Assembly (NCBI RefSeq): GCF_964019755.1
Contig: NZ_OZ026469.1
Span: 248,001-312,000 of the forward strand
DNA from: Spiroplasma endosymbiont of Polydrusus cervinus
Lineage (GTDB): Bacteria > Bacillota_I > Bacilli_A > Mycoplasmatales > Mycoplasmataceae
DNA: 64,000 nucleotides
Direction of reading: 5' to 3'
The notes beneath the pieces are model-generated. The model ran no database searches and was not told where the DNA came from. It worked only from the letters and a program-made list of their open reading frames with translations. This document shows, in pieces, positions 52,951 to 64,000 of the stretch (position 1 is its first letter; the number at the start of each line of letters is the position of its first letter). Made by a program: the position numbers and the translations under genes.

Positions 52951-54312
52951 TTACACTGCTATGAAATAATTCTCTAAATTAGCAATTGCAACGCGTTCTT
53001 GTTGCATTGTATCCCGATTTCGGACGGTAACTTTCTGGTCTGTCGCTGATTCAAAATCAAACGTTACACAAAATGGTGTCCCAATAGCATCTTGGCGGCG
53101 ATAACGTTTACCAATATTCCCCGTTTTATCATAGATACATTGAAAACGCATTAATAGTTCTTCATACAACTGATATGCCGCTTTGTTTAATTGTTTGCTT
53201 AATGGAATAACCGCAATCTGATAGGGTGCTAATAAGGGACTTAATTTTAACACAACTCTTGTCTCATTATCACTAACTTTTTCAATATGATAAGCATCAT
53301 ATAAAACTGCTAACATCAAGCGGCCAACACCAACTGATGGTTCAATAACATGCGGTAAAATTTTTTCATTTGTTTCTTGATTTAAATATGTTAAATCCTG
53401 TTTACTCACTTCACTATGACGACGTAAATCATAATCGCCACGGTCGGCAATCCCCCATAGTTCACCCGTTCCAAATGGAAATTTATATTCAATATCAATT
53501 GTGCGTTTAGCATAATGAGCTAGTTCACTAGCATCATGCTCGCGGAAAAGATAGTTTTCAGCCTTTAAATTAATTAATGTTAAAAATTTCGTTACTTCTT
53601 GAACTCAGTATTCAAATCAATCAATCTTTTCCTTACTATCATAAAAAAACTCTAATTCCATTTGTTCAAATTCCCGTGTTCGAAAAATAAAATTTTCTGG
53701 CGTAATTTCATTTCGGAATGACTTCCCAATTTGGCCAATTCCAAAGGGCAATTTTTTTCGTAATGAACGTTGAACATTTTTAAAATTAACAAAAATTCCT
53801 TGGGCTGTTTCTGGTCGTAAATAAACAACTGATTTTTCATCTTCAATCACACCCTGGTTTGTTTTAAACATTAATTCAAATTGACGAATATCCGTAAAAT
53901 CATGCGCTCCACAATTTGGACAAGAAATATTTTTTTCAGTAATAAAAGCTGATAATTGTTCATTGCTTCACCCCCCACAATTAAGTTTCGGATAATTATC
54001 TTCAATTAGTTTATCAGCTCGCATTCGCATTTTACATTTTTTACAATCTAATAATGGATCAGCAAAATTACCCAGATGACCAGAAGCTTTTCATACATTA
54101 TTGTTCATTAAAATCGAACTATCAAGACCAACATTATATTTTGACTTAGCAATAAAATGTTGTCATCACAAATTTTTTAAATTTCGTTCTAATTCAATTC
54201 CCAATGGTCCAAAATCTCAACTATTTGCTAAACCACCATAAATTTCACTTCCTTGGAAAACAAAACCTTGTGTTTTTAAATGATTAACAACTTCCTTTAA
54301 TGTATATTGCAT
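52951..54312 (-). CDS. glyS: glycyl-tRNA synthetase (alpha2 type)
   Basis: Charges tRNA-Gly. 453 aa, continuous with UGA=Trp. Class II core: YGGLANSWDFGPLG near the start, a zinc-binding insertion (CKKC, CGGW, CPNCG), motif 2 around [18 protein letters not shown], motif 3 [13 protein letters not shown], and a C-terminal anticodon-binding domain ([11 protein letters not shown] ... [16 protein letters not shown]). ATG at 54312 with AAGGAGT. It faces opposite to era, whereas era-recO-glyS normally share one direction. Confidence 0.94.
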
Positions 54313-54365
54313 TAATTGTAACTCCTTCTTATTTCTCTAATCTCAATTATACTATGTTATTCTTT

Positions 54366-54599
54366 AAAATAAATTTATTTTTCCCGCATTTCATAAATAC
54401 TACACGAAAAAAATACCAACTTTCGTTAAATAATACTCACATAACATTTTAAATAACATCATCAAAGCTTTTATATTAATCTTATTATGAAAATAAAAAT
54501 TATCATGAAAATTAACATTAAACATTTTAACTAGTTCAATTGACAAAAGATAATCGCTTGATAATAAACAATTTTTGCAAAGATATCCTTTGTATACTT
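54366..54599 (-). pseudogene. recO: recO, C-terminal fragment
   Basis: Minus strand reads KGYLCKNCLLSSDYLLSIEL, VKMFNVNFHDNFYF, then an in-frame TAA and MWVLFNESWYFF. The CxxC and position directly before glyS fit the end of RecO. It starts at the IS30/GTATAC end at 54600, mirroring the break of the N-terminal piece at 51127. Confidence 0.55.
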
Positions 54600-55175
54600 G
54601 TATATTGTAAAACTAAATCATAAAAAGTTAATAAAATTATAACAAATTAAAAATAAAAAACAATAATCACAAAAAATATTAAATTAAAAATATTTTTTTA
54701 ATATTTATTTTTAAAATTATAAAATTAAACACAACAAAAAATAAATTTTACTAATCTTAACAAACACTAATTTAATTTAAAAAAATTTTTTTAAAATATT
54801 GTTTTGATGTAAAATTTTCCAAGCAAGGTCTAATTATGGTATTTAATATTTCTAAAATAGATTTTAATCTATTACGAATATTAATTAATGGCTCATTTTG
54901 AGCCAATCAACGCCTTATATCTCTATTTATTCTTTCTACTAATGCTTTCTGGCGAATTTTACCAGAATCACAAAAATAAACTCTTATTTTAAAGTGTTTT
55001 TCTATTGTTTTTCATCTATAAAATTCTTTTCCTCTATCGGTTTTAAAATACAACTAAATTTACTAATACCAATTTGTTTAATCATTTTCATTAAAATTGT
55101 TATACTAGACTGCACCCAAAAAAGTAAGTAAAGAAAAAAAGTCTTTGCTAAACTTTAAAGGAGGTGCATTTTTAT

Positions 55176-55439
55176 ATGGCAAGAAAAGGACAAAAATTTA
55201 ATAAATATACAGCATATTTTCGAAAAATGATAGTACAAGAGGTTAAAAATAATAGTATAAGTTTTATTGCAAAAAAATATCAAATTAATAAAAAAACTGT
55301 TGCTTCATGGTATGAAAATTTTAAGAAAGGAATTTTAAACACCAATAAAGGTCCAAAAGAATCATTTGAAAAAAGAGATTTAAACTATTACAAAGTTAGG
55401 TATGAATTACTAAAAAAGCTTCATGACTTTTACAATTAA
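55176..55439 (+). CDS. IS3-type transposase OrfA (copy 4)
   Basis: ATG at 55176 with AAAGGAGG; protein identical to copy 1. The -1 slip heptamer is kept. Confidence 0.85.
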   Translation: MARKGQKFNKYTAYFRKMIVQEVKNNSISFIAKKYQINKKTVASWYENFKKGILNTNKGPKESFEKRDLNYYKVRYELLKKLHDFYN

Positions 55440-56296
55440 ATAAAAGAAAAATTGTATCTTTTATCAAAGAAAACATTAATAAATATCCACTAAATTTATT
55501 ATTTGATATAACAGATTTAAAGCGTAGTTATTGAGATAAATATAAAAATTATTTAAGTAATGGTAAGGATAGCGAATCATTAAAAAATATTGTAAAAGTC
55601 TATGAAGAAAATTTAAAACAATTTGGTTATCGTCGAATTACCAAATATTTAAAAGAAGATTATGGCATTGTTTATAATGCTAAGAAAGTATTGCGAATTA
55701 TGAAAGAAAATAATATTCAAGCTGAATATGTAAAGCGTATGCGTAGAAAAATATTAATAAAACAAAATAGAAATAAAAATATAATTAAATATCCTGATTT
55801 AGTAAATCGTAATTTTAATGATATTAAAGAAAGATTTTCAATTTTATTTACTGATGTAACTTATTTAATTTGAAATGGTAAAAAACATTATCAATCAACA
55901 ATACTTGATGGATATACTAAAGAAATTATTGATGTAAAATGATCAAAATTTAATAATAACAAACTTGTAATTGATAATTTAAATGATGCAATTAATAAAA
56001 TTAAAAAAATAAAAAAAGATTTAAATAAAACAATAATTCATTCAGATCACGGATATCAATATATATCTAAAGATTATAATAGTAAATGTTTAGATAACAA
56101 AATTATAATTTCAATGGGTAAAAATTATCATTGTGCAGACAACATTATTATTGAAAGTTTTCATTCATTACTTAAAAAAGGAACAATCCATAATAAAAAT
56201 TATAAATCTCATAATGAATATATTAATGATGTTAAAAAATGAAATAAATGATATTCAAACCAAAAAGAAAAATATATAATAAATGAAAGTTTGTAA
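55418..56296 (+). CDS. IS3-type transposase OrfB (copy 4)
   Basis: -1 frame integrase, DDE set intact (TDVTYLIW, HSDHGYQY, IIIESFHS), a few conservative changes from copy 1. Confidence 0.85.
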
Positions 56297-57063
56297 ACCT
56301 TTTTATTAATACTTACTAAACGGGGTGCAGTCTACTACTATACAACACTTGCCTTTTTACTAAATAAAATATGATAAAAAAGTATTTTTGATTTACGATT
56401 TACTAAAACTAACAAATAAAAATTACCACAATCAAGAGTATCCATTTTTCAAATTCCACTAAAAGTTAAATCATTTCTATAATCATTTAAAAATTTCTTA
56501 TAATCTCTAATATTAAGTAATTTTCCACGATTATCATTTTGTTCCCCATTTTTTGTTTTTCTTTTTTTATTTTTAAAATATAACATTTCTTTTTTTAAAT
56601 TAAAATAACCTAATTTAATATATTTATACATTGTTTTAAACATACACCAAATTTTACATTATATTGTAATTCATACGAAGTAATAATATTTTGTGGCGAA
56701 CGACCAAAATTATTATATTCATTAGAAAAATGACTTAATTCTTGTGAATTTAACATTGAATATTTACGACATTGTTTTTTATTTTTATCATGTATTTTTT
56801 GTCCTTTTGCAGCATTATAATCATTAATATTATCAAACAATATTTAACTCTTGCCAAATAGTTCTATAATCTCTATCCATTTGCTTAGCAATTTTTCGAA
56901 TATTAATTGTTCCATTTTTCTTTTTAAATAATTCATTATCTTTTAATTTTTCCAAATTTACTCTTTCATTAAAATCTAATTTTTCATATTTTTTCATACT
57001 TTACCTCCTAAAATATTTAAAATATTATAATTATTGCACATAAATTATAACATTTTAAATATT

Positions 57064-57225
57064 TTAGGAGCAGTCGGATTAAAAGCAACAAGTACAACAT
57101 CATTAATTAGTTGCGAAAAACCAAATAATAGTGAAAACGGCGAGTAATAAACCAGAACCCAAACCGCAACAACCACCAGTTAGAAGTAATTGAAAGTTAA
57201 TTGAAGATTGTAAATTACGCGGGAT
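57064..57225 (+). pseudogene. lipoprotein remnant
   Basis: Starts in mid signal peptide at the IS30 end: LGAVGLKATSTTSLISC (lipobox LISC), EKPNNSENGE, stop, then in another frame NKPEPKPQQPPVRSNWKLIE. Typical spiroplasma lipoprotein start with Pro-rich linker; the 5' end and remainder are lost. Confidence 0.5.
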
Positions 57226-57228
57226 AAT

Positions 57229-57345
57229 TTATTCTTTACTTTTTAATTTCAATATCATTTGTAATCTTATTGACAGTATTAATAACAATATCTTTACCAT
57301 ACTTTTTACTAACGACCGCAAAATTAAATATTTCTTTATTTGCAT
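57229..57345 (-). other. possible small reading frame or gene remnant
   Basis: ATG at 57345 with AGGGGG, 38 codons of Leu/Ile/Lys. The neighbouring frame reads more naturally (IFNFAVVSKKYGKDIVINTV ...), so this is more likely a frameshifted fragment. The rest of 57346-57555 holds a repeat (57383-57440) and nothing else. Confidence 0.25.
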
Positions 57346-57382
57346 AATTTTAACCCCCTATAATTAACTTAAAAATTAACTT

Positions 57383-57440
57383 AAAAAAGTTAACTAAATT
57401 AATAGTTAACTTTTTATGATTTGATATTTACAATTTACAC
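57383..57440. repeat. variant of the GTATAC-type repeat end
   Basis: AAAAAGTTAACTA/TAGTTAACTTTTT hairpin followed by ATGATTTGATATTTACAATTT. The last part, inverted, matches the scars at 38043, 41685 and 51383. Confidence 0.5.
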
Positions 57441-57555
57441 TTATTAATGCTTGCATTTTCTTTCACTTCACTTTCTACTTATGATTATACCGAAATAATA
57501 ATGATGTTAAAGAAAAAAACAAGACAAAATAACTTTTAAAATGCTTATTTTTATC

Positions 57556-58314
57556 TTATTCTTCAATTTGTAATGTTCCCCGTTCAATTTCTAAAGCCAT
57601 ATTAGGGTCAACTAAATCCGTAAATAATCGTTGATGGGGCATTCTTAAATTAAAATATTGTCGAGAGTTTTTCCGAATTAATTCTTGATTCTCATCAGTT
57701 AAATTCATAAAAACCCATGCATCAGTACAAACCGGTAAATTATTAAACATAATAACTTCGGCCGCATATGTCTCAGCTAACTGAACACTATCTTTCACTT
57801 CTTCATCAAAAGGAACAATGAAACTATCATCTAAATCATTAATTTTTTCAATTGACGGATCATTGGCAATCCCAATCCCAATTCTAACTTCCCGAACTGT
57901 TTGATATTTTTCATATAACGTATAATTAATAATTTTAACAGTAGTACTAATATAATTTGCAATTTCAATTAAATAATTTAAATCGCCATCATCTTCATAT
58001 AAAACTAAATAAATATCTTCATGACGATGAATGCCAACAATACCTTCCCCCATTTGTAATGAACTTAAAATGGCTTCCTCTAAACTATTAATAATTCAGT
58101 CATAAGTTTCTTTATCATATGTTTTTTTAATTTCTTTCTCATTAATAAAACGAACAACAATTGATGAAACTGATTGATTTTTATCCTCTTTTAAATAAAA
58201 AGGTGGTAATTTTAAATTTGATAACGCCACACGATTGCGATATTCATCAAGTCGATTTTTACTATAAACATATTCTTTTAATATTTCAATCGTTTGTTGT
58301 GGATTTCATTTCAT
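57556..58314 (-). CDS. conserved hypothetical protein, 252 aa
   Basis: ATG at 58314 with AAGGGG (MKWNPQQTIEILKEYVYSKN). Soluble, acidic, alpha/beta; includes IVGIHRHEDIYLVLYEDDGD, VREVRIGIGIANDPSIEKIN and AWVFMNLTDENQELIRKNSR. No signal peptide or membrane segment. Intact, single in the window, last in the secG-rnr-smpB direction though about 120 nt apart from smpB. No recognised family; probably a spiroplasma-specific cytosolic protein. Confidence 0.75.
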
Positions 58315-58435
58315 ATTTACTTACCCCTTATTAAAATTTACCATATTTATTAATTATAGCATAAAAAACCCTTAAAATAAAGGTGATAAAGACATTCAGT
58401 AACAATCAAACAAAATTTATGATGCAACTTAGTCA

Positions 58436-58867
58436 TTAATATTTTTGGCGTAATCGTTCATTATCGCGTTGTTTAATTGCTTCGCGTTTATCATAATTCT
58501 TTTTCCCGCGGCCTAAAGAAATTTCTAATTTGGCATAGTTATTTTTAAGGTACAGTTTTAAAGGAATTAATGTTAAACGTTCTAATTTAATTCGTTGAAG
58601 AATTTTCTTAATTTGTTTCTTATGTAAAAGTAATTTTCGAGTTCGATCAGTGGGAGGGACATAGGCCGTAGAAAATTTATATTGAGCAATTACCATATTA
58701 ATAATAAACGCTTCATTCTTACGAATAATAATAAATGCTTCATTAATTGAGACATCCTTATTACGAACTGATTTAATCTCACTGCCCGTTAAAACAACTC
58801 CGGCTTCATATGTTTCAATAATTTCATAATTGTACCGTGCTTTTTTATTAACTGTAATTATCAACAT
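58436..58867 (-). CDS. smpB: SsrA-binding protein SmpB
   Basis: Binds tmRNA and guides it into stalled ribosomes for trans-translation. 143 aa: [33 protein letters not shown], a [20 protein letters not shown] segment, and a basic C-terminal tail ([10 protein letters not shown]). ATG at 58867 follows AAGGGGT; the frame is open further upstream but lacks a binding site there. 13 nt after rnr. Confidence 0.94.
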   Translation of the reverse strand: MLIITVNKKARYNYEIIETYEAGVVLTGSEIKSVRNKDVSINEAFIIIRKNEAFIINMVIAQYKFSTAYVPPTDRTRKLLLHKKQIKKILQRIKLERLTLIPLKLYLKNNYAKLEISLGRGKKNYDKREAIKQRDNERLRQKY

Positions 58868-58880
58868 TAATATCAACCCC

Positions 58881-60998
58881 TTACTCAACTAAATCAAAAT
58901 CAATTTGGCGTAATTTTTTGCTTGCTTTCTTAACTCTAATTCGAACTTTTTTCCCCAAGAAAAATTCTTTTCGTTTTCGTTTTCCAATTAATTTTAAACT
59001 TTTTTCATCAAAAACATAATAGTCATTTTTCAAATTAGTAATATGGACTAATCCTTCAATGGTATTTGGTAATTCAACAAAAATACCAAACGAAGTAACC
59101 CCCGCAATAATTCCATCATATTCACAACCGACTTTATCTTCCATATATTCGGCTTCTTTCATTTTATCAACTTCACGTTCACATTCCATTGCGCGTAATT
59201 CCGCTAACGATGACTGCTGACTAGCATAACTAATAAAAGAACGAGTTTGTTCTAAATCAGGAACTTGAACTTTGCCCTGAAATAAATACGCTTTTAATAA
59301 CCGGTGCACAACTAAATCTGGATACCTACGAATTGGTGAAGTAAAATGTGTATAACACCATGATGCCAACCCAAAATGGCCATCATTAATCGCACTATAT
59401 TTAGCCTTTTCCATACTTCGTAAAACAAGCGCAGAAATAACTTTAAAATTTTCCTTATCTTTTAATTTATTTAAAATTTGTTGTAAGTCTTTTGAATGAA
59501 TATTTTCTAATTTACCTTTAATATTTAATCCTAAATAAGATAATTGCGTATACAAATCAAATAATTTCTTTGGTTTTGGTTTATCATGTACCCTATAAAT
59601 AAATGGTAAATCCATTCAATAAATTGTCTCGGCGACTATTTCATTAGCCCGAATCATAAAACTCTCAATTAATTTTTCAGCATCTGCCCGTTCACGCGCA
59701 ACAATATCTTTAATTTTCCCATTTTTATCAACAATAAACTTTGGTTCATCTAAATCAAAATCAACAACACCATCTTGCTCTTTTTTGCGAGCTAGAACTT
59801 GATATAATTGCTGCGCTAGGAAAAGCATTGGGGTAATTGTTGATGAAATTTGATTCTTTTCCTGGCAAAATAATTTGTTAACTTCATCATAAGTTAAACG
59901 AGCTTTAGAAATAATAACTGCTTCATAAATGCTGGAATTAACAACATGCCCTTGGTTATTAATTTCCATTTCACAAGTTAATGTTAAGCGTGGTTCATTC
60001 GGATTTAAGGAACAAATTCCGGTGCTTAATTTTTCTAGTAACATTGGCACAACTCTGTCAATTAAATAAACAGAGCATCCTCGTTCAATCGCTTCTTTAT
60101 CAAGATAACTATTAATTGGAACATAATGCGCCACATCCGCGATGGCAACCATTAAGACATAATTACCATTTTTATTTTTTTTAACTAAAATAGCATCATC
60201 AAAATCTTTTGAATCATTACCATCAATTGTAACAAACATTTCTGCTTGTAAATCACGGCGTGATTGGTCGGCTAACATCGTTGGAACATCAACATCTTGT
60301 TTAATTTGATTTGCTTCATCCAATGTTTTTTTATCAAATTTAGTAGGCAAATTAAACTCATGCAAAATAGCTAAAACATCAACACCAACTTGATTAACAT
60401 TCCCAATAATCTCGATAATTTTAACTTGCATTAAATTGGTTTTACTATTAATACTGCTAATAATTCCTTTAACAATGGTATTTTCAATTGCCTCAGGTGA
60501 ATTAATAATTTCAGCCCGATATTGGGTTAATCTATTATTTAAGATTTCTAAATATTTTTGCTGATGACGATTTATTTTAATAACCCCCACTACATACTCA
60601 TTATTTCGTTTTAAAACTTTAATTACTTGAACCTCTATTTTTTTAAGACTAGTTAGTTGCTTCTGCTTCTTTAAAATAAATAAAACTTGGTCTTGATCTA
60701 AAGCATTATTTAAATCCTCTTGTTTAACATAATATTCCTCTTGACCCTCACTAATTTTAATAAAACCAAAACCTTTTTTATTAACACTAATAACGCCCCG
60801 TAAATAAATTTTTGGATCAAAATAATAAAAACGATGTTGTTGCGTTACACCAATAATATTATCATTCTCTAATTTAATCAAAACTTTTAACATCATCTTA
60901 TTATTATCAATTTTATTAATTGCTAATAACTGTGCTAATTGCATTGTGTCAATTGGTTTTGCTTGTTTTTTTAAAATAGCTACAATCCGATCGTGCAT
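58881..60998 (-). CDS. rnr: ribonuclease R
   Basis: 3'-5' exoribonuclease that digests structured RNA; works with tmRNA/SmpB in mRNA clearance. 705 aa: N-terminal winged helix, cold-shock domain (KKGFGFIKI), RNB catalytic domain with the Asp cluster [32 protein letters not shown], and a C-terminal S1 domain ([11 protein letters not shown]). UGA Trp at 59616-59618. ATG at 60998 with GGGGGG. Order secG-rnr-smpB as in Firmicutes. Confidence 0.95.
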
Positions 60999-61016
60999 AT
61001 ACCGTCCCCCCTAAAT

Positions 61017-61046
61017 GAAAAAAGAGACATTTTTAAATCTCTTTTA
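61017..61046 (-). terminator. terminator or attenuator between secG and rnr
   Basis: Minus strand AAAGAGA-N10-TCTCTTT followed by T residues, between the secG stop and the rnr start. Partial read-through would set the ratio of secG to rnr-smpB. Confidence 0.55.
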
Positions 61047-61075
61047 AATTAATGGTATTTTTAAAAGCTTAATTA

Positions 61076-61372
61076 TTACAATAAAATTTTCGTTAATAAA
61101 CTTATCAATAATGTAACAATTAATAATATTGAACCAAATCCTAACATAAAAACTGATAATGTTCAATCTAACCCACGCTCTTTACTATTAGCAAATAGTT
61201 CATTATTACCACCATTTAAAGCACTTAATCCTGTCTGTGCTTTTTTGTTTTGCAATAAACCAATAATAATCATAATAATTGAAACAACTAAGGCAATCAT
61301 TTCAAAAACGTAAATAATTGTATTAACTACTTTTGGTTCAACTGCTAAAAAAATCATACTTGATAGGTTCAT
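61076..61372 (-). CDS. secG: preprotein translocase subunit SecG
   Basis: Small channel-associated subunit of SecYEG. 98 aa with two membrane helices (IIYVFEMIALVVSIIMIIIG and SVFMLGFGSILLIVTLLISL) joined by a Gly/Asn-rich loop (LSALNGGNNELFAN). A UGA Trp starts helix 2. ATG at 61372 with GAGGGATG. Confidence 0.88.
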
Positions 61373-61714
61373 TAAAACATCCCTCTCTAAAATAATTTAT
61401 GTTCCTAATAATAATACTATAAAAATAATAAAAATTAGTGGATTTTTAAATTAATTTTAATTATTTTTGCGGGAAAACATCTTAATTTTAATAAATTCTG
61501 ACCCATATAATCTAAATATCCTTTTTATTGTTTTTTTCAAGTTTTGTAAATTGTAAAAATTGAATTTTACAATTTACATGTTGCAAACACCTTTAAAATA
61601 TTTATGATTGAAAAGTGCTTTTAGGGAAACAAAATAAAAATTAGCAAAAAAGGTTATTTAAACCCATTTTTTGCTATAATGAATTATGTGCAATAATTAG
61701 TTAAGGAGTAAAGT

Positions 61715-63037
61715 GTGAAATTTAGAGCTGAAAGAATTGAGAGTAAATGAATTGGAAGATGATATGTAACCATTGATGGTACAGAATGATCCAATTATAT
61801 TAAAAAGGCCCAAAAGAAAGCAGGAGAACAATTACAAGTTCCTGGTTTTCGTAAGGGGAAAGTACCGGCTAATTTATTAAAGAAACATTTAACAGAAGAA
61901 AAAATTTTAGATGCAGCGCATCATTTAGTTGTTAATGAAGCCTATAAATTTGCGTTTGATCAAAAATCAGATATTGAGCCATTTTCTTCTCCCGTTACAA
62001 GTGTTAAAAAAATTAGTAGAGCAGTATATATTCTACAATTAGAATTTGATTTAAAACCAAAAGTTGAAATTAGTAAATATACTGGCTTTACTGGTGAGCA
62101 CTTAAAAAAAGAAAAAGTTGAAATAAAAGAAAAAGATATTGAAGATAATATTAATCAAATTCGTAATCGTTTTTCCATTTTTAAAGCAAAAAAAGAAAAA
62201 AAAGGAGAATCAGAAGTACCAGGAAAAATTGCCAAAGGTGATATCGTAATTTTTGATTTTGAAGGTTTTGTTGATGGAAAACTATTTAAAGGTGGCAAAG
62301 CAACAGATTTTACCTTAGAAATTGGTAGCAATCAATTTATTCCAGGTTTTGAAGATGCCATGATTGGTTTCAAAGCTGGGGAAAAAATATCAATTAATGT
62401 TACTTTCCCTGCGGATTATCATGTTGAAGAATTGCGTTCAGTTGCTGCTATTTTTAAATTAAATATTAAAGAGGTTAAAGAAAAAGTATTGCCACCATTA
62501 AATGACGATTTAGCAAAAGACGTTAATATAAAAGGAATTAATACATTAGCCAAATTGGAAGCGCATGTTAAAAATAATATTTATGAACAATCAATCAAAC
62601 AAGAATATGATCATTTTATTGGTCACTTATTCCATTTAATTGCCGAGGATTCAAAGATTGCTTTACCAGAGTCAATTATTCGAAAAGAAACAAATCAATT
62701 AAAACATGAATTTGAACAAAAATTGCAAGGACAACAAATGGATATCAAAACTTATAAGAAACGAACAGGAATGTCTCAAGAAGATATTTTTGATGAGCTA
62801 TTTAAAGATGTTAAAACTCGGTTAGAAAATGATATTATTCTTGATGCTGTTGTTCAAAAAGAAAAAATTACTGCAACTGAAGCAGAAATTAATGAACAAT
62901 ATGAGAAATTAGGAAAACAATTTGGGATTGATGGGAAAACATTAAAAGAAACGAAATTAGTGTCTGATCAACAAGTAAAAGAACAAGTTATTCATGATAA
63001 GGTATTTTCCTTTTTATATGAAAATAACGGAGAATAA
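61715..63037 (+). CDS. tig: trigger factor (ribosome-associated chaperone, PPIase)
   Basis: Binds nascent chains at the ribosome exit. 440 aa: N-terminal ribosome-binding domain with VPGFRKGKVP, FKBP-type PPIase domain around 160-240 (FDFEGFVDGKLFKGG, NQFIPGFEDAMIGF), and a helical C-terminal chaperone domain. GTG at 61715 after AAGGAG; four UGA Trp codons near the start. Monocistronic with its own terminator, and upstream of lon. Confidence 0.95.
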
Positions 63038-63062
63038 AAACTAACATTTTTTGTTAGTTTTT
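63036..63062 (+). terminator. terminator of tig
   Basis: AAAAACTAACA/TGTTAGTTTTT with a T-rich loop, starting inside the stop codon. Confidence 0.75.
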
Positions 63063-63108
63063 ATATTGGTGGAAGATTAGACTGTAAAGGTTCTTAATTT
63101 TCCTTCTT

Positions 63109-63179
63109 TTTGTGGTATAATATTAATATTATTAAGTACTAAAACTGGTATTTCTTATTTTAGAATATAAGATATAATA
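63109..63179 (+). promoter_or_regulatory. possible promoters of lon
   Basis: Two -10-like boxes, TGTGGTATAAT (ends near 63120) and GATATAATAAAG (near 63174), lie in the 254-nt gap before lon. No CIRCE-type inverted repeat is seen. Confidence 0.35.
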
Positions 63180-63291
63180 AAGCATAGGTGTGATGATTTT
63201 TTTGTAATTTAATTTATATTGCGATATTTCGGAAAATACGATAAGATATTGCCAATATAAGTGAAGAAAAGAAACAGGAGGTGTTTTGAAG

Positions 63292-64000
63292 ATGGATTCA
63301 AAAATAACACAATTAAAAAATGTGCCAGTTTTAGTAACACGGGGTAGTTATATTTTTCCAGGCTTTGAACAAGTATTAGAGGTAGGACGCGATAAATCAA
63401 TTTTAGCAGTAAATACAGCTAGTAAGGATTTTGATAATCATATTGTTTTAGTTAGTCAGAAAAAACCGTTAGAAGATAATCCGAAATTATCGGAAATTTA
63501 TCGAATTGGTATTTTAGCAGAATTAAAAATTCGCAAAGTATGGGAAGATGGTAGTTTAACAGTTAACTTTAAAGCCGTTGATCGGGTAAAACTTTTAGAA
63601 TTACGCAAAGGTGAATTTTATGCGGCTGATATTGATATTTTAAAATCATTTGTTCAATCAGAAGATAAAATTGTTGAAAAATTAACTGCTAATATTAAAG
63701 AATTAATGGAATTGCAAGATATTTTACCAGAAGATTTATTAGATCAAATTAGTAATTCAGTTAATGGGAATGAAGTTGTTGATACTATTGCCCAATTTTT
63801 ACCATTTATTCCAGTGGCAAAAAAACAAGAAATTATTGAAGAATTAGATGTTGAAAAAAGACTTCAAATAATTTTTGATCATTTAGTTAATAAACAACAA
63901 GCGAATGATATTGACAATAAAATTAGTAAAAAAATTAAAGAACGCGTTGATGAACAACAACGGGAATATTACTTACGGGAAAAATTAAAAGCAATTAAAG
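63292..64000 (+). CDS. lon: ATP-dependent protease Lon, N-terminal part
   Basis: Starts MDSKITQLKNVPVLVTRGSY (ATG at 63292 with CAGGAGGTG) and runs off the window after about 236 codons. The N-terminal LON substrate-binding domain is visible (VPVLVTRGSYIFPGFEQVLE, IGILAELKIRKVWEDGSLTV), then a coiled linker with DEQQREYYLREKLKAIK, the hallmark just before the AAA+ domain. Degrades damaged proteins in the cytosol. Confidence 0.93.
   Translation, partial: MDSKITQLKNVPVLVTRGSYIFPGFEQVLEVGRDKSILAVNTASKDFDNHIVLVSQKKPLEDNPKLSEIYRIGILAELKIRKVWEDGSLTVNFKAVDRVKLLELRKGEFYAADIDILKSFVQSEDKIVEKLTANIKELMELQDILPEDLLDQISNSVNGNEVVDTIAQFLPFIPVAKKQEIIEELDVEKRLQIIFDHLVNKQQANDIDNKISKKIKERVDEQQREYYLREKLKAIK

Larger units (their letters stand above)
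55106..56334 (+). mobile_element. IS3-type insertion sequence, copy 4 (1229 bp)
   Basis: Same ends and length as copies 1-3; inserted in the IS30 family-2 transposase. If the ends are taken as AGACTG...CAGTCT, ACT flanks both sides. Confidence 0.85.
54772..56997 (-). pseudogene. IS30-family transposase, family 2 (split by IS3, frameshifted)
   Basis: ATG at 56997 with TTAGGAGG (MKKYEKLDFNERVNLEKLKD), HTH INIRKIAKQMDRDYRTI, then frameshifts; MLNSQELSHFSNEYNNFG; WKMDTLDCGNFYLLVLV (first D) up to 56335. After the IS3: TDRGKEFYRW (second D), VYFCDSGKIRQKALVERINR (E), RPCLENFTSKQYFKK to TAA at 54772. Non-functional. Confidence 0.75.
54600..57070 (-). mobile_element. IS30-type element, family 2, interrupted by IS3 copy 4
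   Basis: Left end GTATATTGTAAAACTAAATC with one palindromic arm; the right end is near 57004-57070, a 19-bp inverted repeat (CTCCTAAAATATTTAAAAT and its complement) just upstream of the transposase ATG. The IS3 copy occupies 55106-56334. Confidence 0.65.

Overview
The window is chromosome from a Spiroplasma, most likely of the Citri clade, although the species cannot be fixed from sequence alone. Evidence: very AT-rich DNA; UGA must be read as tryptophan for PolC, RNase R, FakA, RsgA, CdsA, RseP, Lgt, GlyRS and the phage and transposase genes to be continuous (genetic code 4); Mollicutes-type gene order; and typical spiroplasma secreted-protein leaders (MKKLLSLLS...).

The window is a patchwork. 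Positions 1-1200 hold small unknown genes and a possible non-coding RNA. From 1.7 to 5.0 kb lies a large secreted repeat protein (beta-propeller-like), frameshifted in a poly-A tract and cut by an IS3 copy. Pieces of one tailed-phage genome lie at 6.3-14.5, 22.1-29.4 and 36.0-37.4 kb: small and large terminase, portal, a virion protein, scaffold, major capsid, RecT-like and small early genes. They are broken by frameshifts, nonsense codons, IS insertions and one internal inversion. Two further secreted proteins or lipoproteins, both frameshifted, sit at 14.8-16.4 kb. Lgt (18.7-20.6 kb) is an intact housekeeping island between mobile DNA.

Housekeeping blocks are thiN-rpe-rsgA-prkC (minus, 30.6-33.8 kb); rlmN-prpC (plus, 34.1-35.9 kb); an Asp23-family gene and fakA (38.5-40.5 kb); ten tRNAs (Cys, Arg, Pro, Ala, Met, Ile2, Ser, fMet, Asp, Phe; 40.6-41.6 kb); a truncated uppS followed by cdsA-dxr-rseP-polC-era (41.7-50.9 kb); glyS (minus, 53-54.3 kb); an unknown gene-smpB-rnr-secG (minus, 57.6-61.4 kb); tig; and the start of lon. 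They cover isoprenoid and phospholipid precursor synthesis, lipoprotein maturation, replication, translation quality control, ribosome assembly and Ser/Thr phosphorylation.

Mobile DNA: four near-identical 1229-bp IS3-type elements (5004, 17182, 25797 and 55106) with a -1 frameshift heptamer; an older IS3 relative; two IS30-type families, with no intact transposase here; an ISLre2/UPF0236-like fragment; plasmid partition remnants; and a recurrent palindromic repeat beginning GTATACTGTAAAACTAAATC. Its arms carry a promoter-like signal pointing outward, and it lies directly upstream of lgt and between prkC and rlmN. Several ancestral gene orders are broken exactly at these repeats: rlmN-prpC is separated from prkC, recO is split with glyS inverted, and uppS is decapitated. 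The repeats therefore appear to have driven rearrangement and may also supply promoters.
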